From the NCBI GenBank assembly GCA_000961765.1, contig LADT01000035.1, positions 1 to 64,000 of the forward strand: a stretch of 64,000 nucleotides of DNA, given 5' to 3'. Shown here one piece after another: positions 16,701-23,848 of this stretch. Source of the stretch: Clostridiaceae bacterium BRH_c20a. Its GTDB lineage: Bacteria > Bacillota > Peptococcia > Peptococcales > BICA1-8. The stretch's first letter is position 1; every line of letters begins with the position of its first letter. The notes under the pieces are model-generated. The model was not told the DNA's origin. It did not search any database and worked only from the letters and a program-made list of their open reading frames with translations. The translations under genes were made by a program, and so were the position numbers.

Positions 16701-17978
16701 TTAGTGCATACTATTTGGCAGAAATAACGCAATTTGTGGAAATAATATAACTAGCAAAATAGCAAATAGCATGGCTAACATAAAGGGAAATACTCCCCGG
16801 ACAACACTTTCCAAGCTCGCATTATTTGTACCTGCTACAACAAAGAGATTTAAACCTACCGGCGGAGTAATCATTGCCATTTCCATCATCATTACCATAA
16901 ACACTGCAAAATGAGTAATATCTACACCCAAAGTATCAATTACAGGCAATAGTACGGGTAAGGTAATTAAGACGATGGCAACAGCCTCCAGAAAAGTACC
17001 CAAAACAAGAAACAAGAAAAAGCAAAAAACCCAAAATATCGGTTGCCCAATATCATGACTCACTACCCAAGTGACCACCTGCTGAGGAATTTGCTCATTT
17101 GCTAAAAAGAGAGCAAATGTCATGGCATTAGCAATTATTAAGAAAATCATAGATGTTGTTGCGATCGAATCGTTAACCATCTCCCTGAACGATTGAAGAG
17201 TAATTTCTTTGTAGACAAATCTACCAACAATTATAGCATATGCCACAGAAAGAAATGAAACTTCAGTTGGCGTTGCTACTCCGGCATATATAGATGTCAG
17301 AATTACTACCGGTAGCAAAAGGGCAGGAATAGCATGTATTGTAGCCTTTCTCCTCTCCAGCCAGTTTGCTTTGGGCTCACCGCCATAATTGTTTTTAACG
17401 GCATATATTACTGCTACAAAAATAAAAATTAAGGTTAGCAATAAACCTGGTAGAATGCCGGCAGTAAAGAGTCTAGCGATAGATTGTTCCGCTGTTGTAC
17501 CAATTAAAACAAAAGTTATACTAGGCGGAATCAAAATTCCTATAGTTCCCCCTGCTGCCACAGCACCCATGGAGTATTTTTTATCATATCCTCCCGCAAT
17601 CATCGCCGGAATCATAATACCCCCTACAGCTGCTGCCGTAGCTGGACTGGAGCCGGAAATAGCGGCAAAAACCATACAGGCTAGTATTACAATTATGGAC
17701 AAACCTCCTCGGATGTGGCCAATCCAGGCCCGCATAAACCTAATCAATGCTTTTGATATGCCTCCGCCGCCCATAATCACTCCAGCAAAAACAAAGCCCG
17801 GAATAGCCATTAAAGTTGTATGATCCATCCCTGTAAACATGCGCTGGGCAATCATAAACATATTAAAGTCCCCAATAAGATATAGAGCTGTAATACTTGC
17901 AATACCCAAACTGATCCCTATAGGTATATGTAGTAAAAATAATATAATAAATATTGTGAATAAAATAGCCGTGTTCAT
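16701..17978 (-). CDS. dctM: TRAP transporter large permease (DctM)
   Basis: 425 residues with about 12-13 membrane helices and the DctM signatures PGFVFAGVIMGGGGISK, AAISGSSPATAAAVGGIMIP and GGTIGILIPPSITFVLIGT. It is the sodium- or proton-driven transport channel of a TRAP system. Its ATG overlaps the dctQ stop as TAATG, so the two membrane subunits are translationally coupled. The binding protein lies upstream. Given the downstream enzymes, the cargo is probably a di- or tricarboxylate. An antisense open frame (17389-17823) is a shadow of this gene. Confidence 0.92.
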   Translation of the reverse strand: MNTAILFTIFIILFLLHIPIGISLGIASITALYLIGDFNMFMIAQRMFTGMDHTTLMAIPGFVFAGVIMGGGGISKALIRFMRAWIGHIRGGLSIIVILACMVFAAISGSSPATAAAVGGIMIPAMIAGGYDKKYSMGAVAAGGTIGILIPPSITFVLIGTTAEQSIARLFTAGILPGLLLTLIFIFVAVIYAVKNNYGGEPKANWLERRKATIHAIPALLLPVVILTSIYAGVATPTEVSFLSVAYAIIVGRFVYKEITLQSFREMVNDSIATTSMIFLIIANAMTFALFLANEQIPQQVVTWVVSHDIGQPIFWVFCFFLFLVLGTFLEAVAIVLITLPVLLPVIDTLGVDITHFAVFMVMMMEMAMITPPVGLNLFVVAGTNNASLESVVRGVFPFMLAMLFAILLVILFPQIALFLPNSMH

Positions 17979-18463
17979 TAATGCCCCCCTCCCGTAGGTA
18001 TTTCACCTGTTTTGATTATATGGATCAATTCTTCTAAGAATCTAATACCAAGTAAAATTGAACCAACGGGCATAATCAGATAGACAATCCATAAACTGAT
18101 TTGCGCATTTGTTGAAACCTGACCATTATTAAAATAATGGAGCCATAAAAAAATAGAAGCAACAGTAAGAAAAGCACTAAATGAAAGGCTACAAATTTTT
18201 TCGAAAATACTTATGGGATACTGGTATTTTTTTGGCAGGAAGTCATAAAGAATACCTACAGAAACATGCTTGCCTTTTTTTGCAGCAATAGACCACCCTA
18301 ACAAAATCCCCCATACCAGCAAATATGTAGATATTTCATCAACCCAAAAAATGGGTTTATTAAATACATAACGAACGATAACACCATAAACCACCGCTGC
18401 ACAACCGATTAGAAAAAATGCACCTGCGAAAAATTCTTCAATTAAATTACGCCATTTGCTCAA
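17978..18463 (-). CDS. dctQ: TRAP transporter small permease (DctQ)
   Basis: 161 residues with four membrane helices and the DctQ motif VDEISTYLLVWGILLGWSIA followed by KKGKHVSVGIL. It pairs with DctM to form the membrane complex. The start is TTG with AGGAGGTGACC just upstream. It lies about 70 bases after dctP and overlaps dctM by one base. Confidence 0.9.
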   Translation of the reverse strand: MSKWRNLIEEFFAGAFFLIGCAAVVYGVIVRYVFNKPIFWVDEISTYLLVWGILLGWSIAAKKGKHVSVGILYDFLPKKYQYPISIFEKICSLSFSAFLTVASIFLWLHYFNNGQVSTNAQISLWIVYLIMPVGSILLGIRFLEELIHIIKTGEIPTGGGH

Positions 18464-18536
18464 GAGGTCACCTCCTAAAATTCACCTCATAATGCCAAAT
18501 TTTTGAATGTATGCCATTTGCTAATGAGGTAACTTC

Positions 18537-19565
18537 TTATAAATTTGCCGCTTCTGCTAATTTAATAAGATCCTCTCCTATGATTGGAGTATATTTTTCT
18601 AAGACACCTTTAAGAGCTTCTTTAAATACCTTTTTCTCAGCATCAGTTAATTCAACAATTTCCACTTTAGCTTCTGTAAAAATCTTTTCCAACTCACTGC
18701 CCTTTGTAAAGGAATTCTTTTCCAAGGATAATTCCCGTTCATAAACTGTAGCTTCTTTGAGAGCCTCTTCTAAAATTGCACGATCCTCATCAGCTAATCC
18801 ATTCCAAAAGCCTGCATTTGCAAGCACTACATAATTCAAACTATTAATATCGGCAATTGTTATGTTTTTAATTACCTCGTGGTAACGTTCCGACTTAATA
18901 TTATCAAGACTGGCCACAGTGCCATCAATGGTGCCCTGCTGTAGTCCAGTATAAACCTCTGCAAAGGGAATTCCCACTGCCCCAGCGTTAAGCTCTTCAT
19001 GTAGTTCTGTTAAAACGCCACCACTAGGAATTCGAAATTTTAGGCCTTTTAAATCTGAAGGGCTCTTAATTGCCTTTTTCCCATTAATCCAGTTCCTCAT
19101 ACCGTTAGGCCAGGATGCTAATCCCTTGATACCTTTACTTTCTAAACCGGCAAAAAGTTGTTGACCACCAGGGCCATCCCAAAATTTATTGCTGGCCTGT
19201 TCATTTTTAAATAAAAACGGAATATCCGGTAATTGAAATCTAGGGTCTAAAGCAACCAATTTCCCAGCTGATGGAGCAATTATTTGAATATTGTTGGTCT
19301 GAAGGGCCTCTAACTCATCTTTATCACCATATAACTGGGACGAAGGATAAACTTTAATTTCAATTCGACCATTACTTTTCTCTGCAACCAAATCAGCAAA
19401 TTTTTGTGCAGCCAACCCTTTAGGTGTTGTAGGTGCAACAACATGACTAAACTTAATTTCTATCTTTTTTCCATCTGATGTTGCTTTTTCTCCACACCCA
19501 GCAGCAAAAATAATTAAACACATAATAAAGCCAAAGATTAATAAATATTTACCAAATTTTTTCAT
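18537..19565 (-). CDS. dctP: TRAP transporter substrate-binding lipoprotein (DctP)
   Basis: 342 residues with a lipoprotein signal: basic MKKFGK, a hydrophobic core, and lipobox FAAGC with Cys24. The mature part is DctP-like: FSHVVAPTTPKGLAAQKFAD, a VYPSSQLYGDKDELEAL segment and KGLKFRIPSGG, in which the Arg normally pairs with the substrate carboxylate. It captures an organic acid outside the membrane and delivers it to DctQM. Strong RBS AAGGGGGTC before ATG. It is the first gene of the operon; a leader of about 170 bases with a hairpin precedes it. Confidence 0.92.
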   Translation of the reverse strand: MKKFGKYLLIFGFIMCLIIFAAGCGEKATSDGKKIEIKFSHVVAPTTPKGLAAQKFADLVAEKSNGRIEIKVYPSSQLYGDKDELEALQTNNIQIIAPSAGKLVALDPRFQLPDIPFLFKNEQASNKFWDGPGGQQLFAGLESKGIKGLASWPNGMRNWINGKKAIKSPSDLKGLKFRIPSGGVLTELHEELNAGAVGIPFAEVYTGLQQGTIDGTVASLDNIKSERYHEVIKNITIADINSLNYVVLANAGFWNGLADEDRAILEEALKEATVYERELSLEKNSFTKGSELEKIFTEAKVEIVELTDAEKKVFKEALKGVLEKYTPIIGEDLIKLAEAANL

Positions 19566-20211
19566 TCTAGGACCCCCTTATTTTTATTAGAATTGATTTC
19601 TCTTTTAATGTTACATAACTTCCCCATTTATCATAAACTCATTGCACGGAATTACCCCCTCCCATTTAAAAAATATTAATTGGCATATCATTTTTGTATA
19701 ATTTGGAGTTTTTATAAGATTAAATAAATAAAACAGCCAGTAAAGTATCTTTAACTGGCTGTTTTTTCACTATATCCACCAGGTTGCTCTAGTGATCGTG
19801 AAGAACACAGTAATGAGGTATTCTTGTTTTAAATATTTAAATGTCTTTTAATTATTACACGAATTTTTCTGAATTCCTGCTATTTTTTAATATATTCTTA
19901 AATTTATGAATTTTTTGACTTTCTAAGTTTTTCTTTAAACTTTAAAATATTGCTTTATTTTTAATAATATTCTATAGTACTATGGTAATTCCTTCTTATT
20001 TAGAATTAATCCTTACCTTTGGTTTTATAAACATAATTTATACTTATCCTTAGTTTTTGCTAATGCTAAATAAATTTTATTTATTCACGGGCTGTAAATA
20101 TCAATAATATATTGTCAAATAAAGGCATAATTAATTTTAAAATTAATATTTAAAATATAAATATGAATATAAAAACATTACGATAAGTATAAAAGGAAGG
20201 ATTGATTTGTT
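19566..20211. other. AT-rich divergent intergenic region with hairpin at 19732-19766
   Basis: This stretch separates the minus-strand transporter operon from plus-strand comB. It has no credible gene. On minus, arms AACAGCCAGTTAAAG and CTTTACTGGCTGTT at 19732-19766 form a hairpin flanked by T-rich DNA on both sides, about 170 bases before dctP, a possible attenuator. The remainder is very AT-rich and presumably holds both promoters; I could not single out convincing -35/-10 pairs. Confidence 0.5.
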
Positions 20212-20931
20212 ATTAATAATCTTTATGTTTACCCGACTTGGCAAAGTGTTATTGATGCTGAAATAAAAAACTCTATCTCTGTAGTTATAGATGTATTTCG
20301 GGCCTCTAATACTATTATCACTGCTCTAAGTAATGGTGCTAAAGTAGTTTTGCCGGTTACTGAAATAACCTTAGCATGGGAATTAAAAGAAAAGCATCCT
20401 GAATTATTATTAGGAGGAGAAAGAAACTCAGAAAAAATAGATGGCTTTGATTTTGGCAATTCTCCTCTAGAATACAATAAATCTAAAGTGGTAAAGAAAA
20501 CTATTATTCTTACGACTTCAAACGGTACTAATGCCCTAAAAAAAGCTGAGAAGGCCGATAATGTTTTTGTAGCTTCCTTTGCTAACTGTAATGCTATCGC
20601 AAGAAAGCTTGATGATTTTCACAGCAATATAGCTATAGTGTGTGCAGGAACGTTAGGGACCCCTTCTCTGGAAGACACTTTAGCAGCAGGTAAATTAATA
20701 AATGAATTAAAGAGTATTAATAATTATACACTTAACGACTATGCATACCTTGCCTTAGGGAGTTATCAAAGGTATCAAGGAGAAATTCTAGAGACTATCT
20801 TAAAGAGCCGTAATGGTCTGCGTCTACAAATTTTAAACAAAATGGAAGATTTGAAATACTGTGCTTCAGAGAATATAACAGACATCATTCCTGAATATAC
20901 TCAGAATAAAATTTGGCTCTACCCTTATTAA
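20212..20931 (+). CDS. comB: 2-phosphosulfolactate phosphatase, probable AUU start
   Basis: ComB-family phosphatase that converts 2-phospho-3-sulfolactate to sulfolactate. The conserved core VVIDVFRASNTIITAL, the TSNGTNALKKAEKA segment and VCAGTLGTPSLEDTLAAGKL are present. These begin well before the first standard start in frame (TTG at 20350), which would remove the essential DVFRAS motif. The frame is open back to a TGA at 20203-20205, with AAGGAAGG at 20193-20200 and ATT at 20212 about eleven bases further. I therefore propose an AUU start giving 239 residues, the usual family length. It converges with comA. Confidence 0.82.
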   Translation: MNNLYVYPTWQSVIDAEIKNSISVVIDVFRASNTIITALSNGAKVVLPVTEITLAWELKEKHPELLLGGERNSEKIDGFDFGNSPLEYNKSKVVKKTIILTTSNGTNALKKAEKADNVFVASFANCNAIARKLDDFHSNIAIVCAGTLGTPSLEDTLAAGKLINELKSINNYTLNDYAYLALGSYQRYQGEILETILKSRNGLRLQILNKMEDLKYCASENITDIIPEYTQNKIWLYPY

Positions 20932-20942
20932 AAGGTAGAGCC
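20915..20942. terminator. Shared hairpin between comB and comA
   Basis: Arms GGCTCTACC/GGTAGAGCC around a ten-base loop overlap the comB stop codon and end seven bases before the comA stop. The placement between convergent genes suggests a bidirectional terminator, although T-runs are weak. Confidence 0.6.
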
Positions 20943-20948
20943 TACATG

Positions 20949-21809
20949 TTATCTTAAACTCCAGGCAGCTACAAGCTTTCTAAGTACAGGATGCATTTCC
21001 TGTTCTTTTATGCTTTCGTAACTTGTGACTAAATTAAGGGTATCTCCCCGCAGCCCTGTTCGCAGTGCTTCAAGAGCAAGAATTTCGTTACTAGCTATAT
21101 TTCCTAGATTAACATCACTATTCATTTTCACTATAAAATCGAATTGTTGATTTTTTAGTGGTGCTTCCCAAATTATATCTTCTACATTAACCTTATTAGT
21201 AAATTGTTCATATTTATTTTCAATCAACTTTCCTTTTTCATCATAAAGTCCAATATCTTTCCCACTTTCTCTGCCTTCCATAATAACTTTAAATGCGCCC
21301 GACTCTAAATCTTTCTGTACCTGTTCATTAAGATTAACCATTGATACTTTAGTTTTATTATCCTTTTTACCTACTTCAGTCAATACTTTCAAGCCACGAT
21401 CTAAAGCCATTTCAATTAGTTTTTTTCTTTCATTAGGGTTCAAATTAATAGTTCCATCAGAAATTTCAACAAAATTAAACCCCAACTCTTTAGCTCTGTC
21501 TAAAAAACAAGCTGCCCTCCCCTGAAAAAAAGCTACTTCTAAAAATGTACCACCAGGATAAATTTCCACATTATATTCTTTGACTAAATTAATTTTTTTC
21601 TTTAATAATTCCTTAGAATAGAAGGCTGCCGTACCAAATCCTAGCTTTAAAAAGTCAATATAATCACTAGCTACTTCTAATAAATCTTTAGTTTCCTCAT
21701 AGCCTAATCCTTTGTCAATAATCATCGTTAATCCTTTGGTACGGGGTTTTCTACTTCGAGCCCCTAAGGGTAATGTAATAATATCATCCCAAGCACCATT
21801 TTCTAACAA
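20949..21809 (-). CDS. comA: Phosphosulfolactate synthase
   Basis: 286 residues of the ComA TIM-barrel family, which adds sulfite to phosphoenolpyruvate. Motifs: KPRTKGLTMIIDKGLGYEET at the N-terminus, DFLKLGFGTAAFYSKELLKKK, YPGGTFLEVAF, and FVEISDGTINLNPNERKKLI. The C-terminus has WEAPLKNQQ and a phosphate site with LGNIASNEI. With ComB it makes sulfolactate; in methanogens that feeds coenzyme M, but in spore-forming Firmicutes it supplies the sulfolactate stored in spores, the likely role here. TTG start with AAGGAAGGTG. Confidence 0.9.
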   Translation of the reverse strand: MLENGAWDDIITLPLGARSRKPRTKGLTMIIDKGLGYEETKDLLEVASDYIDFLKLGFGTAAFYSKELLKKKINLVKEYNVEIYPGGTFLEVAFFQGRAACFLDRAKELGFNFVEISDGTINLNPNERKKLIEMALDRGLKVLTEVGKKDNKTKVSMVNLNEQVQKDLESGAFKVIMEGRESGKDIGLYDEKGKLIENKYEQFTNKVNVEDIIWEAPLKNQQFDFIVKMNSDVNLGNIASNEILALEALRTGLRGDTLNLVTSYESIKEQEMHPVLRKLVAAWSLR

Positions 21810-21957
21810 ATATAAACACCTTCCTTTTTTGCACTTATTCTTTTTAGAATATGTTCACAAGAAGGAAAGGTGAAATAAATACTAAGCAAATTTTTCTTTA
21901 TACAAGTCCTTATCATATGAGGCTTTACGCACTGGGCACTTTTCCCGTGAGCCATTA

Positions 21958-22146
21958 ATAAATGAGCATGGTTATTCATTAAGCAATATCCATATAGGTC
22001 AAAAACTTCTTCTTTTTCTTTTCCCTAATGATACCTAATAGCTTCTTCCGGTCCCTGTCATCTTTGAAAATTTCCCTTTTCTCATTCCCTCGCATCATTA
22101 CATGATAAAAACCAAAGTGACTTATTTGTCTACTTGTCCTTGCCAT
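21958..22146 (-). pseudogene. Second RAYT remnant (N-terminal part)
   Basis: Homologous to 5702-5894 with a few changes. It reads MARTSRQISHFGFYHVMMRG and carries the same frameshift after about residue 45 as the first copy. In another frame the HUH motif is intact (NNHAHLL at about 21960-21980). The sequence stops just after the motif, so everything downstream is lost. The sharing of a frameshift suggests that the parent was already defective when copied. Confidence 0.75.
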
Positions 22147-22189
22147 TAGGTCACCCCCTAGAGCTATTCTATCATGTTTTTATTATGTT

Positions 22190-22214
22190 GTGTCAAAGGA
22201 CCGTCCCCAGACAC
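22190..22214. repeat. REP-like palindrome, copy 3 (perfect)
   Basis: Outer arms GTGTC/GACAC and inner arms GGAC/GTCC pair perfectly around a single C, with small AAA/CCA internal loops. This is the best-preserved copy and lies at the 5' side of the second RAYT remnant, like copy 2 at the first one. Confidence 0.75.
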
Positions 22215-22245
22215 CCCCGAGTGGCAGATGAGAGGGAATGATGTA

Positions 22246-22419
22246 ATGAATGCATTAGACTTTTTGAATATTTTTTCCGAGAACAAAAAACAGGAAGAAT
22301 TGAGTAAAATGTCTAGTAAGGATAAAGAAAAACTTATTAATAATCAGAAACAATTTATTAAAAATTATTGGAGCAATTGTCAAACATCTACTGATGTAAA
22401 ATTAGGAAAGACATTTTAA
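22246..22419 (+). CDS. Hypothetical short frame beside the RAYT remnant
   Basis: 57 codons from an ATG with GAGGG upstream, encoding a charged helical peptide (NIFSENKKQEELSKMSSKDK and so on). No family was recognised. A further plus-strand piece at about 22464-22592 (DPAPKDRLLTEQEY, GKREYITVQTKVINAMKLIF) is open but has no start. Both may be fragments of one decayed gene. The area up to 22975 has no other credible coding sequence. Confidence 0.25.
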   Translation: MNALDFLNIFSENKKQEELSKMSSKDKEKLINNQKQFIKNYWSNCQTSTDVKLGKTF

Positions 22420-22716
22420 AATATTGATGAATATATTATGTATTTAGATAACTTATTGTCTTTTTAGATCCAGCTCCAAAAGACCGATTACTAACAGAGC
22501 AAGAATATAAGTCACATTATGGAAAAAGGGAATATATTACAGTTCAGACAAAGGTAATAAATGCCATGAAACTAATATTCAATATTGACTAGAAGTATGA
22601 ATATGATATACTAAAGATGGTTATAAAAGTATTTTGTCTTTTGTGCTTTAGGCACGGTATAAAAGTATCTGAAAAGGCCTCTCTCAAGGGGTCTTTTCTC
22701 ATTTCTCCCCATAAAT

Positions 22717-22765
22717 CTCCAACATTTCTAAGTCTCATGCAAAACGAGACTTAGAAATGTTGGAG
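22717..22765. repeat. Perfect 20-base inverted repeat
   Basis: Arms 22717-22736 and 22746-22765 (CTCCAACATTTCTAAGTCTC and complement) are perfectly paired around a nine-base loop. A second short palindrome, CACGACAC/GTGTCGTG, follows at 22777-22793. Neither has a terminator T-run. The cluster could be a MITE-like element or a strong structural barrier downstream of the Memo-family gene. Confidence 0.6.
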
Positions 22766-22975
22766 AACTTCTTTTCCACGACACAGTGTCGTGAATATTC
22801 TGAAATGAATGAATATTTGCGACTTTGTTTCGTGAATATCTTATTATCGATACTAAATATAGTATTAATATTCTCCTTACTTTTTCTTCCTCCTTCAACA
22901 AAATCATCCTAAATTTCGACATTTTACAACTTGCTTAGTTTTATAAATTGTAAAAGCCCAAGCTATCCTCCATCA

Positions 22976-23848
22976 TCATTCAAAGATCAGCGTAAAATAA
23001 CTGGTGGTCTCAATCAGATCATTATTTAATATAACCCCGGAATTGGTATTATCTAAAATCCGAAAATCTTCTTTACTTAGCTCTTCCATAGCTGAAAATA
23101 GAACACCAATCGATGCCGGTGAGTCTAAATAATCATTGCCCATGGAAAAAATTTTCCCCATGTTTTTATTTTCTAAAGCCTCTATAGTCTCCCGGTCTTT
23201 AAGCTCTGCCGCTTCACGGGTCAGGTAATGGGAAAAGTCTACGGACGCCATAATTAGATAATTCTTATCCTCTACAAGCTCTGCTAAATATTTCCCTAAT
23301 TCCCGGGCTTCCTGCCTAGTAACATCATGGTGTAAGATAATGGGCACTAACCGGGTTTCCGGTAAGTAAAATTTAAGGAAGGGCATTAGGTTACCTATAG
23401 AATGTTCTGCTTTGAAAACCTCTTCATTAACCTTAACCATTTGTGAGGCGGCCAGACTATCAATGATAGTTTGGTCGCTTTCCACAATACCAAAAGGTGT
23501 TTGCCAGCCCCAGGAAGTGGTGAGAATCCTTGGTCCCTGATTAAAGTGATTAGGTCCTATTAAAATTATTGTTGACGGCTTTTCTAAAGCTATTTTAGTA
23601 AAGACCGAATCAATTAATTTATAAGCCAGCAGGTGGTGGGGTACAACTGCCCCGAAAATTTTGGACTCCTCAATAGAATCACCATTATTTCCATAACTAA
23701 ATGACCGAGGGTCAAAGAAGCTATCGTAAACCGCCTGACTGCTAGGAACAGGGGTTGCCTCTCCTTCTGATAGAGAATTTTCTTCCATTGCTAGAAGGAG
23801 AAGCACACCTAAGCTAATTATAATAAGTATCAATAAAAGCTTCCTCAC
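22976..23848 (-). CDS. Memo-family protein (AmmeMemoRadiSam protein B), membrane-anchored
   Basis: 290 residues. An N-terminal hydrophobic helix (residues 3-21) followed by a polar linker predicts an anchored or exported protein, unusual for Memo proteins, which are mostly cytoplasmic. Memo signatures are clear: GAVVPHHLLA, IILIGPNHFNQG, then EHSIGNLMPFLKFYLPETRLVPIIL and MASVDFSHYL, with His/Asp residues that resemble metal ligands of extradiol dioxygenases. It begins with GTG overlapping the macroglobulin stop by four bases (GTGA), so the two proteins are translationally coupled. The radical-SAM and AMMECR1 partners of the usual trio are not in the window. Confidence 0.85.
   Translation of the reverse strand: MRKLLLILIIISLGVLLLLAMEENSLSEGEATPVPSSQAVYDSFFDPRSFSYGNNGDSIEESKIFGAVVPHHLLAYKLIDSVFTKIALEKPSTIILIGPNHFNQGPRILTTSWGWQTPFGIVESDQTIIDSLAASQMVKVNEEVFKAEHSIGNLMPFLKFYLPETRLVPIILHHDVTRQEARELGKYLAELVEDKNYLIMASVDFSHYLTREAAELKDRETIEALENKNMGKIFSMGNDYLDSPASIGVLFSAMEELSKEDFRILDNTNSGVILNNDLIETTSYFTLIFE

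Noticed and set aside
17389-17823. 144-codon plus-strand open frame
   Set aside because: Antisense shadow of dctM.
19681-19700. Sigma-54-type -24/-12 promoter (TGGCA...TTGTA)
   Set aside because: Spacing is two bases too long, the -12 GC is missing, and it points away from the transporter operon.
22728-22922. 64-codon minus-strand open frame
   Set aside because: It runs through the 20-base inverted repeat and the second palindrome; the apparent peptide is a by-product of the palindromes.
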